A stretch of 64,000 bases of DNA from an uncultured Planctomycetia bacterium (GTDB lineage: Bacteria > Planctomycetota > UBA1135 > GCA-002686595). The notes below the pieces were generated by a model. That model was not told where the DNA came from and ran no database searches. It worked only from the letters and a program-made list of their open reading frames with translations. Position numbers and translations under genes: made by a program. Below, in pieces: positions 26,023 through 34,665 of the stretch. The DNA lies in NCBI GenBank assembly GCA_937952135.1, contig CALFYL010000004.1:1-64000 (forward strand), given 5' to 3'. How positions within the stretch are numbered: position 1 is the first letter of the stretch; every line of letters begins with the position of its first letter.

Positions 26023-27888
26023 TCAGCTCCCCCACTCGAGCACTTGGTCGAGCGTGCCCACCGACACCGCGTGGTAGCGCGGGCGCGCTTTCGCATAGAT
26101 CTCGTGCGCGCGCCGCAAGCCTTCGGGCGTCTTCGCGAGCTCCGAGTAGATCGGCTTCAGGAACTTGCGCCGCCCGACGTTCATCAGGAACGAGTAGAGC
26201 TTCGTGTCGGCCGGCGCGTAGTTCGCGCGCACCGAACGCACGAGCCACGCGCACACGATCTCGCTGTTGCCGCTCGCCGTGAAGCCGAAGGTGTCGTCGA
26301 GCGACGCCATCTGTTCCGTGGAGAGCTGCTCGGGCAACGCGTCGAGGAAGCGCAGCCACTGCTGGGTCGACCAGCCCTGCGTGTCGAGCTCGCCCGCGTT
26401 CGCGCCGGCCTTCCAGCGCTCGACCTGCGCGTCGACCGCCGCGAGCAGCTTCGACTGCGTGCGCGGCGCATCCTCGGGCAAGCCCGGTTCGCGCAACCAC
26501 TTCTGCAGGTCGAGCTTCGCCGCCGCCTCGGGATGGCGCGAGAGCAGCTCGCGATCGAGCCAGGCGAGGAAATCCTCGGTCGTCACGCTCTCGAAGGCGT
26601 GGCCGTCGAACCAACCGCGCAGGAACTTGTCGAAGCTCTTGCGCCCGACGAGCTCCTCGATGCGCCGCAGGAACAGCGCGCCCTTCTCGTACGGCACCTG
26701 GCTGAACGCGTCGTCGGGATGGCGGCCGTTCAGATCGACGTGCAGCACTTCCTGCCACGGCTCGAGCCCCTCCATCTCCGCTTCGAGGTCGCTCATGCCG
26801 AGCTGCTTCTCCATGTCGGAGCGCTCGCGGCCGTAGAGCTCTTCCATGATCCGCTGCTCGAAGTAGACCGTGAAGCCCTCGTTGAGCCAGAAGTCGCGCC
26901 AGGTCGCGTTCGTCACGAGGTTGCCCGACCACGAATGCGCGAGCTCGTGCGCGACGAGCGCGACGAGCGACTTGTCGCCCGCAAGGATCGTCGGCGTCGC
27001 GAAGGTCAGGCGCGGATTCTCCATGCCGCCGAAGGGGAACGACGGCGGCAGCACGATGATGTCGTAGCGCTCCCAGCGGTAAGGTCCGAACAGCGCCTCC
27101 GCGTTCTGGATCATCATCTCGGTGTCGACGAGCTCGTCGCGCGCGGCCTGCACGATGGTCGGCTCGGCCCACACGCCGCTGCGGTTCGAGATCTCGCGGA
27201 AGTGCAGCTCGCCGCACGCGAGCGCGATGAGATAGGGCGGGATCGGCTGCTCCATCTTGAAGCGATAGGCGCCGTCGTCGCCGCGCCCGAGCTGCTTCGC
27301 GCTCATCACCGGCGTGAGGCCGGCCGGCGCGCGGATCGTGGCCTCGTAGGTGATGCGCACGCCGGGCGAGTCCTGCAGCGGGATCCAACTGCGCGTGAGG
27401 ATCGACTGGCCCTGCGTGAAGAGGAACGGCTTGCCGCTCGCGGTTTGCTCGGGCCCGAGCCACTGCATCGCCTCGGCGCCCGCGGTGGTTCGGTAGCGGA
27501 CGAGCACCGACTCGTCGCGCGGCGACAGTTCGATCCGCAGCGGGCTGCCCTTGACCTTGTCCTCGGGCCCGACGTGGAACAGGCGCGAGCCGCCCGAGCT
27601 GCCGGTCACGCTGAGGATCTCGAGCGCGCGGGTATCGAGCACCAGGGCGGCGGAAGGGTCGTTTCGAACCAGTTGGAGGTTCGCGGCGCCCTCCGCCCGG
27701 CGCGCGGTGAAGTCGAGGTCGAGGTGGAGCTGGAGGCTCTTGACGCGGACGCGGTTGGGCTCGGCGTAGGAGTGCTCGTCCATGGGGATCGGCGCGGTGC
27801 GGGCGGCGAAGGGGGCGCCTGCCTGGCAGCCCGAAACAGCGGTCAGAACCACGCCCAGAAGGGCGCCGAGGGGGAGGCTTCGACTCAT
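26023..27888 (-). CDS. M1-family zinc aminopeptidase, lipoprotein
   Basis: 621 residues. The signal peptide ends in a lipobox (AVSGC, Cys21). The enzyme has the M1 exopeptidase signature GGMENP and the zinc motif HELAH (His314) with the third ligand Glu after exactly 18 residues (NEGF). The domain order (N-terminal beta saddle, catalytic domain, helical C-terminal domain KLYSFLMNVGRRKFLKPIY) is like leukotriene A4 hydrolase-type aminopeptidases. It would trim peptides outside the cytoplasmic membrane. First gene of a three-gene minus-strand unit; a 292-bp gap with no recognisable feature separates it from the divergent secreted-protein gene. Confidence 0.93.
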   Translation of the reverse strand: MSRSLPLGALLGVVLTAVSGCQAGAPFAARTAPIPMDEHSYAEPNRVRVKSLQLHLDLDFTARRAEGAANLQLVRNDPSAALVLDTRALEILSVTGSSGGSRLFHVGPEDKVKGSPLRIELSPRDESVLVRYRTTAGAEAMQWLGPEQTASGKPFLFTQGQSILTRSWIPLQDSPGVRITYEATIRAPAGLTPVMSAKQLGRGDDGAYRFKMEQPIPPYLIALACGELHFREISNRSGVWAEPTIVQAARDELVDTEMMIQNAEALFGPYRWERYDIIVLPPSFPFGGMENPRLTFATPTILAGDKSLVALVAHELAHSWSGNLVTNATWRDFWLNEGFTVYFEQRIMEELYGRERSDMEKQLGMSDLEAEMEGLEPWQEVLHVDLNGRHPDDAFSQVPYEKGALFLRRIEELVGRKSFDKFLRGWFDGHAFESVTTEDFLAWLDRELLSRHPEAAAKLDLQKWLREPGLPEDAPRTQSKLLAAVDAQVERWKAGANAGELDTQGWSTQQWLRFLDALPEQLSTEQMASLDDTFGFTASGNSEIVCAWLVRSVRANYAPADTKLYSFLMNVGRRKFLKPIYSELAKTPEGLRRAHEIYAKARPRYHAVSVGTLDQVLEWGS

Positions 27889-28180
27889 GGCGGCCCAACA
27901 TCCCGTCTGCGCCCCGCGCTGTAAACGGTCCGCCGGAAACCCTCCGCCCGGGCCGCGGACCGCGCCCCGCCCCAGAGCCGAACGTCCACCCCGGCGCCCC
28001 GCGCCGACCTGGACCCCGGCGCACGGGTCCGCATCGAGCCCAATTGCGGGAAAGACTCCCGCCGGTGAGCATTGTTGCAATTCTGCGCCGCCCCACGCGG
28101 CGCGGCGCGCTCCGCTCCCGGGAGTAAGCGGAAGCGCCCAACCCTCACTCCTCGCCTCTTCATTTTGTAACGAGTCCTTC

Positions 28181-29578
28181 ATGCAATCCATGTTCACGCT
28201 CGCCGCCGTCGCCTTCCTCGGCGCGGTCGCCTCGGCCCAGCAGGGCCTCGACATTCAACGCTGCAGCACGATCCAAGACGCAGGCACGCTGAGCCTGGTC
28301 AGCGGGGTCCTCACCCCGGCGAACGGGGTGCTCCAGTTCGTCACCGAAGCGACGATCTACGACAACACCTGTCCGACCCCGAGCTTCACGTCGCTGCTCA
28401 GCGGCAACACGAACCTCGACGAAGGCCGCTTGCCGAGCACCACCTCGCCGGCGCCGAACGTCGGCACGTTCAACAAGTACCGCGTGACGAAGTTCGTCAT
28501 CGGCTACTGCACGCGCGAGCTCTCGACCACCGCCGGCGGCCCCGGCGCCCAGGTCACGATCAACTTCTGGGAGAGCTACAACCCGTGCACGTCGATCGCC
28601 GCGAACCCGGCGCCCGTCGCGACCTTCGCGCTCACCGGCCTGCCGGCCTCGGCGACGCTCGGGACGCTCTCGTGCTACACGCTGACCGTGGACCTCGCCG
28701 GCGGCGGCGAGTTCTACATGCTCGCGGACGGCAACGGCGTCAACGACGGCACGGACCTGTTCGGCTTCTCGTACTCGTTCCCGAACCAGACCGGCACGAC
28801 GACCGCGACGGTCGGCGGTCCGCTCCTCACCGGCGACCTCACGGCGCCGGGCGACTGCGCCGCGGGCGCGGCGACGTACTACAACAACCCGCTCGCGCCG
28901 AACGGCACGGGCCTCGACAACGGCAACTTCTTCTTCCGCGACGGAACGAACGCCGGACAGACCGTGAACGCCTGCCTGTTCTTCGGCAACCCGCCGACGG
29001 TGCACGCCGGGTTCTACATGAAGATCTTCGGCGATCTCGACGACTGCAACGGCAACGCGAACCCGGACCTCGACGACATCGCCAGCGGTGCGAGCCTGGA
29101 CACGAACGGCAACTCGATCCCCGACGAGTGCGACTGCGGCGGCGCGGCGTACTGCACGGCGGGCACGAGCGTGAACGGCTGCGTCGCGAGCATGGCGGGC
29201 GTCGGCACGCCGAGCGCGAGCGCGGCTTCGGGCTACACCGTCACCGCGAGCAGCATGGACGGCCTGCGTCCCTCGGGCATGTTCTACGGCCTCGGCGCGG
29301 CGGCGACCCCGCTCGGCCAGGGCAACAGCCTGCTGTGCACGACCGCCCCGCGTCAGCGTCTGTTCAGCCCGCTGGTGAGCAGCGGCGGAACCGGCGGCGC
29401 GTGCGACGGCAGCCTGACGATCGACCTCAACACGTGGATGTCGACGCACCCGACCGGCCTGGGCTCGCCCTTCGCCGCGGGCCAGGTCCTCTACGTCCAG
29501 GCCTTCAACCGCGACAACGGCAACCCCTCGAAGAACCTCGTTCTGTCGAACGGACTCGCCGTGACGCTCTGCCCGTGA
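28181..29578 (+). CDS. Secreted protein with Ca-binding-type Asp/Asn loop and Cys-containing C-terminal module
   Basis: 465 residues with a signal peptide (cleavage near ASAQQ). The first 270 residues are beta-rich without a family I know. The segment DCNGNANPDLDDIASG ... DTNGNSIPDECDC carries two Asp/Asn-rich loops like those of dockerin or thrombospondin type 3 Ca sites. It is followed by a C-terminal module with YCTAGTSVNGC, a form frequent in secreted planctomycete proteins and perhaps involved in attachment or sorting. It stands alone, with its own strong terminator at 29636-29676. Exact role unknown. Confidence 0.72.
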   Translation: MQSMFTLAAVAFLGAVASAQQGLDIQRCSTIQDAGTLSLVSGVLTPANGVLQFVTEATIYDNTCPTPSFTSLLSGNTNLDEGRLPSTTSPAPNVGTFNKYRVTKFVIGYCTRELSTTAGGPGAQVTINFWESYNPCTSIAANPAPVATFALTGLPASATLGTLSCYTLTVDLAGGGEFYMLADGNGVNDGTDLFGFSYSFPNQTGTTTATVGGPLLTGDLTAPGDCAAGAATYYNNPLAPNGTGLDNGNFFFRDGTNAGQTVNACLFFGNPPTVHAGFYMKIFGDLDDCNGNANPDLDDIASGASLDTNGNSIPDECDCGGAAYCTAGTSVNGCVASMAGVGTPSASAASGYTVTASSMDGLRPSGMFYGLGAAATPLGQGNSLLCTTAPRQRLFSPLVSSGGTGGACDGSLTIDLNTWMSTHPTGLGSPFAAGQVLYVQAFNRDNGNPSKNLVLSNGLAVTLCP

Positions 29579-29635
29579 TGAGCGAGGCCTAGCTTCCGTC
29601 GGCGCCGCGGCGCGGCGCACGGACGCATCCAGGCG

Positions 29636-29676
29636 GCGGCGGGGAGGCGCGAAAGCCCTCCCCGCCGCTGCGTTTT
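29636..29676 (+). terminator. Rho-independent terminator after the secreted-protein gene
   Basis: A 12-bp perfect stem GCGGCGGGGAGG (29636-29647) with CCTCCCCGCCGC (29657-29668), a bulged C, two further G-C pairs closed by a GAAA tetraloop, then TGCGTTTT. It starts 58 bases after the stop codon. Confidence 0.85.
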
Positions 29677-29824
29677 GTGCGCCGTCGCCCGCGAGTCGAA
29701 TCAGCATGGCTCGAGAGCTCGCGCTCGGCGCAGCTCGACACCGCGCTTGTGCGCGCCCTCCGGCGTGGATTGAATGAACGCCGCGGCGAGCCTTTCGCTC
29801 GCGCGAAACGAAGCGACTCCCTCC

Positions 29825-30256
29825 ATGCGCACCGCGTCCGTCTTCGCCCCGCTCGCACTCGCCAAGCTGGCCGTCGTCACGCTCGGCCTCGTCACCGCCT
29901 CCGCGTGCCACACGCTGCCGAAGAACCACACCATGCGCAGCCGCGTCGACCTCGCCGCCCGCGGAGAGGCCTCGGCGAGGTTCACCGCGCAGGGCACCGA
30001 CCGCGTGCACGTCGTGGTCGAGAACCGCGGCCCGGGCGCGCTCGAGTTCACCGTCACCGACGACCAGGGCCGCACGATCGAGTCGGGCGTCGTCGGCAAG
30101 GTGCGGCGGAACTTCACCTGGCGGCCGCTCGAGTCCTTCGTGACCTTCAGCGTCAAAGCGCCCGAGCAGCCGGCGAGCTTCGACTACCGCGTCGCGAGCG
30201 AGTCGGGCTTCAGCGTCGAGTGGAACCTGACGCACGCGCTCGCGCCGCGCAAGTAG
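29825..30256 (+). CDS. Small lipoprotein of unknown function
   Basis: 143 residues. The signal peptide runs to the lipobox TASAC (Cys28). The rest is a single beta-rich domain (VHVVVENRGPGALEFTVTDDQGRTIESG) suggesting an Ig-like fold. An in-frame ATG at 29774 would add 17 residues before the signal peptide; the later start was chosen because it puts the basic residue and hydrophobic core at the N-terminus. No partner gene is evident; the next gene is convergent. Confidence 0.62.
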   Translation: MRTASVFAPLALAKLAVVTLGLVTASACHTLPKNHTMRSRVDLAARGEASARFTAQGTDRVHVVVENRGPGALEFTVTDDQGRTIESGVVGKVRRNFTWRPLESFVTFSVKAPEQPASFDYRVASESGFSVEWNLTHALAPRK

Positions 30257-30272
30257 CGTTCGAAGCGCGGAA

Positions 30273-30935
30273 TCAGCGCTCGCGCCGCGGAGTTTCCGGC
30301 CACTTCTGCGGCAGCGCGGGGCGCTCGAGCGTTTGCGCGACCGCCTCGAAGAAGTTCGTCGCGCCGCGCACGTCGGGCTCGGCGCCGAGGAACAGCGGCG
30401 GCCGCGCGCCGCGGGTCGCGGGAAAGCCGAAGAACGGCCGCATGAAGAACGCCGCCTGGCCACCGACCGCGAGCGTGAGCACGAGCCAGCTCGCGACGAG
30501 CGCGCGGGCGCGGGCCGGCGAGATGCGCGCCGTGAGGAACAGCTCGCGCGCCTGGTGCAGCAGCGCCAAGGTTCCGCAGAGCGCCACGGCGGCCAGGTTG
30601 CCGGCGAGGAAGGCGTCGTAGCCGCCGAGCTGGCCGTCGTCGGTCGCGCGCAGGCAGCGCGCGGTGAAGAACACCACCGGCGCGAGGCTCGCGAGCAGCG
30701 CGCTCGCGTCCTTGAAGAGCATCCCGGCGGCGCGCTGCGCGTCGACGAAGGACAGGGGCGCGCCCACGAGCCGGGCCACGATCCACCAGCTCAGCGCGCA
30801 CACCGAGCCCGTCGTCGCGAGCAGCAGCGGGAACTTCAGCAGGTTGCGCACCGCGTAGAGCTCGCTGTGCGCCGAGCCCAGCGCGAACCCGTAGAGCGCC
30901 GCGCAGACGAGCGTGAGCGCCGCCGAACGGATCAT
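30273..30935 (-). CDS. Membrane protein (five predicted helices), pair member 2
   Basis: 220 residues with about five hydrophobic segments (for example LLLATTGSVCALSWWIVARL and ALVASWLVLTLAVGGQAAFF) and a polar C-terminal tail ending PQKWPETPRRER. I do not recognise the family with certainty; the layout recalls Yip1-like proteins. It overlaps the upstream gene by ATGA, is exactly the same length, and aligns with it by eye in the first three helices, so both are probably paralogues that work together. Confidence 0.62.
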   Translation of the reverse strand: MIRSAALTLVCAALYGFALGSAHSELYAVRNLLKFPLLLATTGSVCALSWWIVARLVGAPLSFVDAQRAAGMLFKDASALLASLAPVVFFTARCLRATDDGQLGGYDAFLAGNLAAVALCGTLALLHQARELFLTARISPARARALVASWLVLTLAVGGQAAFFMRPFFGFPATRGARPPLFLGAEPDVRGATNFFEAVAQTLERPALPQKWPETPRRER

Positions 30936-31594
30936 CCGCGCAGCGCGAGCACTTCGGCCATGCGCAGCAGCACGTGCGCGAACACTCCGTGCCACACCAC
31001 GAGCACCGCGACGAGCAGACCGCGCTGCGAAACGCTGCGCGACGCGAGCAGGCAGCGCCACAGTTGCACGACGCCCGCGACGAGCGCGACGGCGAGCAGC
31101 ACTTGCGAGATCGCGCGCCACGAGATCTCGCCCTCGGCCGCGCCCATCGTCGCGCGGAGGAACCCGAGGATCGGCGCGAAGCCGAAGCTGAACAGCGCCG
31201 CGACGGCGGGGATCGTCAGCGCGAGCACGGCGATGTGCGCGGGGCCGACGCGAACGCCCACGTAGCTCGCGAACACGTAGAGCGACGGAAGACAGATCAG
31301 CGTCGAGCCCAGGTAGAGCGCGGCGATGCGCCACCACGCGTCGAGGCCGAGAACGAGCCCGTAGGGCAGCGCGAAGACGGCGGCCGCTGCGAGGAACACA
31401 AGCGCGAGGGCGCCGAGCGCGATCGAGCGCTCGAGGTTGACCGCGACGCGCTCGGGAGCGGAGAGCACGAGCTCGAAGACGCGCAGCGGGCGCAGCCACG
31501 CGGACTCGACGTCGGCGGCGGCGAAGGGCGCCGCGGGTTGCGGGCGTGGAATCGAGAGCTGCGGTGCGGCGCTCGAAACTTCGGATTCGGACAT
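30932..31594 (-). CDS. Membrane protein (five predicted helices), pair member 1
   Basis: 220 residues: a Pro/Ala-rich cytoplasmic N-terminus of about 60 residues, then five hydrophobic segments (ALALVFLAAAAVFALPYG, LYLGSTLICLPSLYVFASYVG and others). It is the first gene of a two-gene unit with the 30273-30935 gene. The function is unknown; Yip1-like trafficking or permease-like roles are possible but unsupported. Between this gene and the M16 gene end lie about 247 bases with no feature that I can name. Confidence 0.62.
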   Translation of the reverse strand: MSESEVSSAAPQLSIPRPQPAAPFAAADVESAWLRPLRVFELVLSAPERVAVNLERSIALGALALVFLAAAAVFALPYGLVLGLDAWWRIAALYLGSTLICLPSLYVFASYVGVRVGPAHIAVLALTIPAVAALFSFGFAPILGFLRATMGAAEGEISWRAISQVLLAVALVAGVVQLWRCLLASRSVSQRGLLVAVLVVWHGVFAHVLLRMAEVLALRG

Positions 31595-31841
31595 GCGCGT
31601 GCCTCTGCTGAGCCGGGGCGAACACCCGCACGGCGCGCGTTGCGCGGCGCAACTCGAGCGCGGCGGGACGTGCGCCGCGCGCCGAGCCCTTCGGATTCCA
31701 GGCCGAATTCGGCTGCGCGCGGCGAACTTCACCCGAGTTCAGCGCGCCGCGCTCCTAAGCGAAACCGCGCGCGCGGCCGATGGCGCGAGCGGCTTGTCGG
31801 CGGCGGCGAAGCGCACTTCGCCGCGCGCGAACCTTTCGACT

Positions 31842-33167
31842 TCAGTTCGCCGCAAGACCGCGCTTCAACGCGGCCGCTGTGATCGGTCCGGCGGCGGCGA
31901 TGCAACACGCGCCCGGATGCAGGTGCGTGCGCGCGACTCGCTGCACGTCCGCGGGCGTGACCGCGGCATAGATGCGCGGCGCGCGCTCGAGGTAGTCGTC
32001 GCTGAGGCCGAAGCGCTCCGCGGTCACCATGTAGCTCGCGCGGCGCGCCGCGCGTTGGAACGAGAGCGCGAACGAGCCGACGACGTAGTCCTTCGCCGTG
32101 GCGAGTTCCGCATCGCCGACGGGTTCGTCCTGGATGCGGCGCATCTCGCGCAGGAAGCCATCGATCGCGACCGGCACCTTGTCGGGCGACGTGCCGATGT
32201 ACGCGGTGAACGTTCCGGGGTGGATCCCGGCGTTGCCGTGGATGCTCGCGTGGACGGTGTAGGCGAGCCCGAGCTCGTCGCGCAGCCGCATCGCGACGCG
32301 GTTCGTGAAGCCCGGCCCGGCGCCGAGCACGTGGTCCATCACCACGAGCGCGGGGTAGTCGGGGTCCGTGCGGCGCACGCCGAGGTGGCCGAGGAACACG
32401 TGCACTTGCTCGCGTTTCGCGGGGAAAACGGCGTTTCGCGGCGCGCGCGGCGGCAGCTCGAGCGTGGGGTACGGCAAGTCCTCGCCCGGCGTCCAGCGCG
32501 CGAGCGCGCGGTCGAGCAGCTTCGCGACGCGCGCGGGTTGCACGGGGCCGCACACGGCGATCACCGCGCGGCGCGCGACCCAGTTGCGGCGGTGGAAGGC
32601 GACCAGGTGCTTGCGCTCGATGCGCTGCACGCTCTCGAGCGTTCCGGCCGCCGAGCGGCCGAGCCAGTGATCGCCGTAGACGAGTTCCTTGAACAGACGA
32701 TCGGCCTGCACGCGCGGATCGTCGCGCTCGAGCAACAGGCGGTCGACGAGCCGCTGGCGCTGGCGGCGCACTTCGAGCGTGGGGAAGGTCGGCTCGCAGA
32801 TCAGCTCGGCCACGAGTTCGAGCAAGGTCTCCCAGCGCTCGGCCGCGGCGGCCGCGGAGAGGCCGTTCGACTCGCCCGAGATCGACGCGCCGGAGGTCTC
32901 GAGGATCTCGGCGATCTGCTCCTCGCTGTGGCGCCGGGTTCCCTGGTCGAGCAAGCCGCCCGTGAAGTAGGCCTGGCCCTCGAGGCCCTTCTCGTCGAGC
33001 GAGTGTCCGCCGCGAAGGTGCATCTGCAGGGCGATGACCGGAGCGCCCGGGCGCGGCGAAACGAGCAGCTTCGCGCCGCAGCGCAACATGAAACGCTCGA
33101 CCGGCAAGTGGACCGCGAGGCCGGGGGCGCCGCCGTGCGGGGCGCCGAGCTCGATCGAAGCGCTCAA
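31842..33167 (-). CDS. M16-family peptidase homologue, non-catalytic subunit
   Basis: 441 residues from a TTG start at 33167 that overlaps the upstream gene's stop (TTGA). Where M16 enzymes have HxxEH the chain reads YFTGGLLDQGTRR, so the zinc site is lost. It keeps the late Arg-Tyr text (RLRDELGLAYTV) which in two-subunit M16B enzymes helps bind substrate for the catalytic partner. The partner is encoded directly upstream. The TTG was chosen because the homology begins at once and no ATG or GTG precedes it in frame near the overlap. Confidence 0.86.
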   Translation of the reverse strand: MSASIELGAPHGGAPGLAVHLPVERFMLRCGAKLLVSPRPGAPVIALQMHLRGGHSLDEKGLEGQAYFTGGLLDQGTRRHSEEQIAEILETSGASISGESNGLSAAAAAERWETLLELVAELICEPTFPTLEVRRQRQRLVDRLLLERDDPRVQADRLFKELVYGDHWLGRSAAGTLESVQRIERKHLVAFHRRNWVARRAVIAVCGPVQPARVAKLLDRALARWTPGEDLPYPTLELPPRAPRNAVFPAKREQVHVFLGHLGVRRTDPDYPALVVMDHVLGAGPGFTNRVAMRLRDELGLAYTVHASIHGNAGIHPGTFTAYIGTSPDKVPVAIDGFLREMRRIQDEPVGDAELATAKDYVVGSFALSFQRAARRASYMVTAERFGLSDDYLERAPRIYAAVTPADVQRVARTHLHPGACCIAAAGPITAAALKRGLAAN

Positions 33168-34528
33168 CGTTTCGCTCCGCCGCGCGCGGCGCGTTTGGCC
33201 GCGGCAGGCTTCGCGCGAGCGGCCTTCGCGGAGTCCTTGGGCAAGCACCAGCCGACGACGCGCCGTTCGGGCGCGAGCAGGCGCTTCGTCACGTCGCGCA
33301 GGGCCTTCGCGTCGACCGCGAGCGCGCGCGCGAGGCCGTCGAGCGCGAGCTTCCAGTCCGCGTCGACCGCGTACTCGCCGAGGCGTTCCGCGAAATCGCT
33401 CGCCGTCTCGTTCTCGAAGGCCTCGGAGGCTTCGAGCACCGAACGCACGCGCGCCAGCTCCTTCGCGCCGACCTTTTCGTTCGCGAGCTTCGCGAGCTCT
33501 TCGTCGATGGCCCGCTCGAGCTTGCGCGGATCGGCGTTCTGCGCGCACTCGGCGAACAGCCAGAACACGCCGCCTTCCACGCGCGTGTCGCTCTGCGTCG
33601 AGAGGCTCGTCGCCAGCTCGTCGTCGACCACGAGCCGGCGCTGCAGGCGCGAGAGCCGCCCGGCCGTCAGCAGCGTCGACAACACGTCGAGCGCGTGGTC
33701 GTCGTCGGTCCCCACCGCGACCGTCGGCCACGCCATGCACAGGCGCTTGCCCTGGTCGTCCCAACGCATCTCGACGCGCCGCTCGCCGGGCTCGGGCGTT
33801 TCCGCGGGCCGGAACGGATCGGCGCTCTCGTAGCTCTCGCCCACGGTCAGCGCTTCGAAGTGCCGCCGCGCGCGCGCGAGCGCATCCTCGGGATCGAGAT
33901 CGCCGCACAGCACGAGCGTCGCGTTGCCCGGGTGGTAGAAACGCCGCCAGTAATCGCGCATCTCCGCCACGCTCAGCCGCTTGAGCGCGTCGGCGTGGCC
34001 GATCACCGGACGCCGGTACGGGTGGCGCAGGAACAGCGTGCTCTGCACGAGCTCCGTGAGCCGGCGCCACGGATCGTCGAGCCCCATCGAGAGCTCCTCG
34101 AGCACGACCTCGCGCTCGGCGTCGAACTCCTTGGGCTCGAGCGCGAGCGCGCGCATGCGGTCCGCTTCGATCTCGAGCGCGGTCTCCCAGCGGTCGGAGG
34201 CGAGCTCGAACCAATACGCCGTGTGGTCGCAGCTCGTGAAGGCGTTGTTCGACCCGCCGAGCATCGTCGTCAGCCGGTCGATCTCGCCTTTGCCGAAGCG
34301 CTCCGCGCCCTTGAACATCATGTGCTCGAGGAAGTGCGAGACGCCGGCCTCGTGCTCGCGCTCGTTGCGCGATCCGACGCGGTACCAGAGCATCACCGCG
34401 ACGACGGGGTCGCTGTGGCGCTCGGCGATCAGCACGCGCATGCCGTTCGCGAGCTTGTGTTCGTGCACGGCGGCGCGGCCGCGCGCGGATCTCGCCGACT
34501 TCGAGGCTTGCTTGCGTTGGTGGGTCAT
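33164..34528 (-). CDS. M16-family zinc peptidase, catalytic subunit
   Basis: 454 residues. The inverted zinc motif HFLEH (His65, Glu68, His69) and the downstream Glu in EREVVLEEL mark an active M16B peptidase (processing-peptidase/insulinase superfamily). It lacks an obvious signal peptide; the first 20 residues are basic. The C-terminus is low-complexity (KAARAKPAAAKRAARGG). Together with the next gene it should form a heterodimeric clam-shell that degrades or processes peptides. The two genes are translationally coupled by a 4-base overlap. Confidence 0.9.
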   Translation of the reverse strand: MTHQRKQASKSARSARGRAAVHEHKLANGMRVLIAERHSDPVVAVMLWYRVGSRNEREHEAGVSHFLEHMMFKGAERFGKGEIDRLTTMLGGSNNAFTSCDHTAYWFELASDRWETALEIEADRMRALALEPKEFDAEREVVLEELSMGLDDPWRRLTELVQSTLFLRHPYRRPVIGHADALKRLSVAEMRDYWRRFYHPGNATLVLCGDLDPEDALARARRHFEALTVGESYESADPFRPAETPEPGERRVEMRWDDQGKRLCMAWPTVAVGTDDDHALDVLSTLLTAGRLSRLQRRLVVDDELATSLSTQSDTRVEGGVFWLFAECAQNADPRKLERAIDEELAKLANEKVGAKELARVRSVLEASEAFENETASDFAERLGEYAVDADWKLALDGLARALAVDAKALRDVTKRLLAPERRVVGWCLPKDSAKAARAKPAAAKRAARGGAKR

Positions 34529-34665
34529 GGGGTCGCATCAGCGTGACCGCCCGACGGGGCGCGCTTCAAGCCAGGGGCCAGGATTCGAGGCGGACGCTTC
34601 GGCGCTGCAACGGAGCGCCGAAGTTCGGGCGAGCCGTGTTCCTTCGCTCGTTGCAGCGCCCCGGT

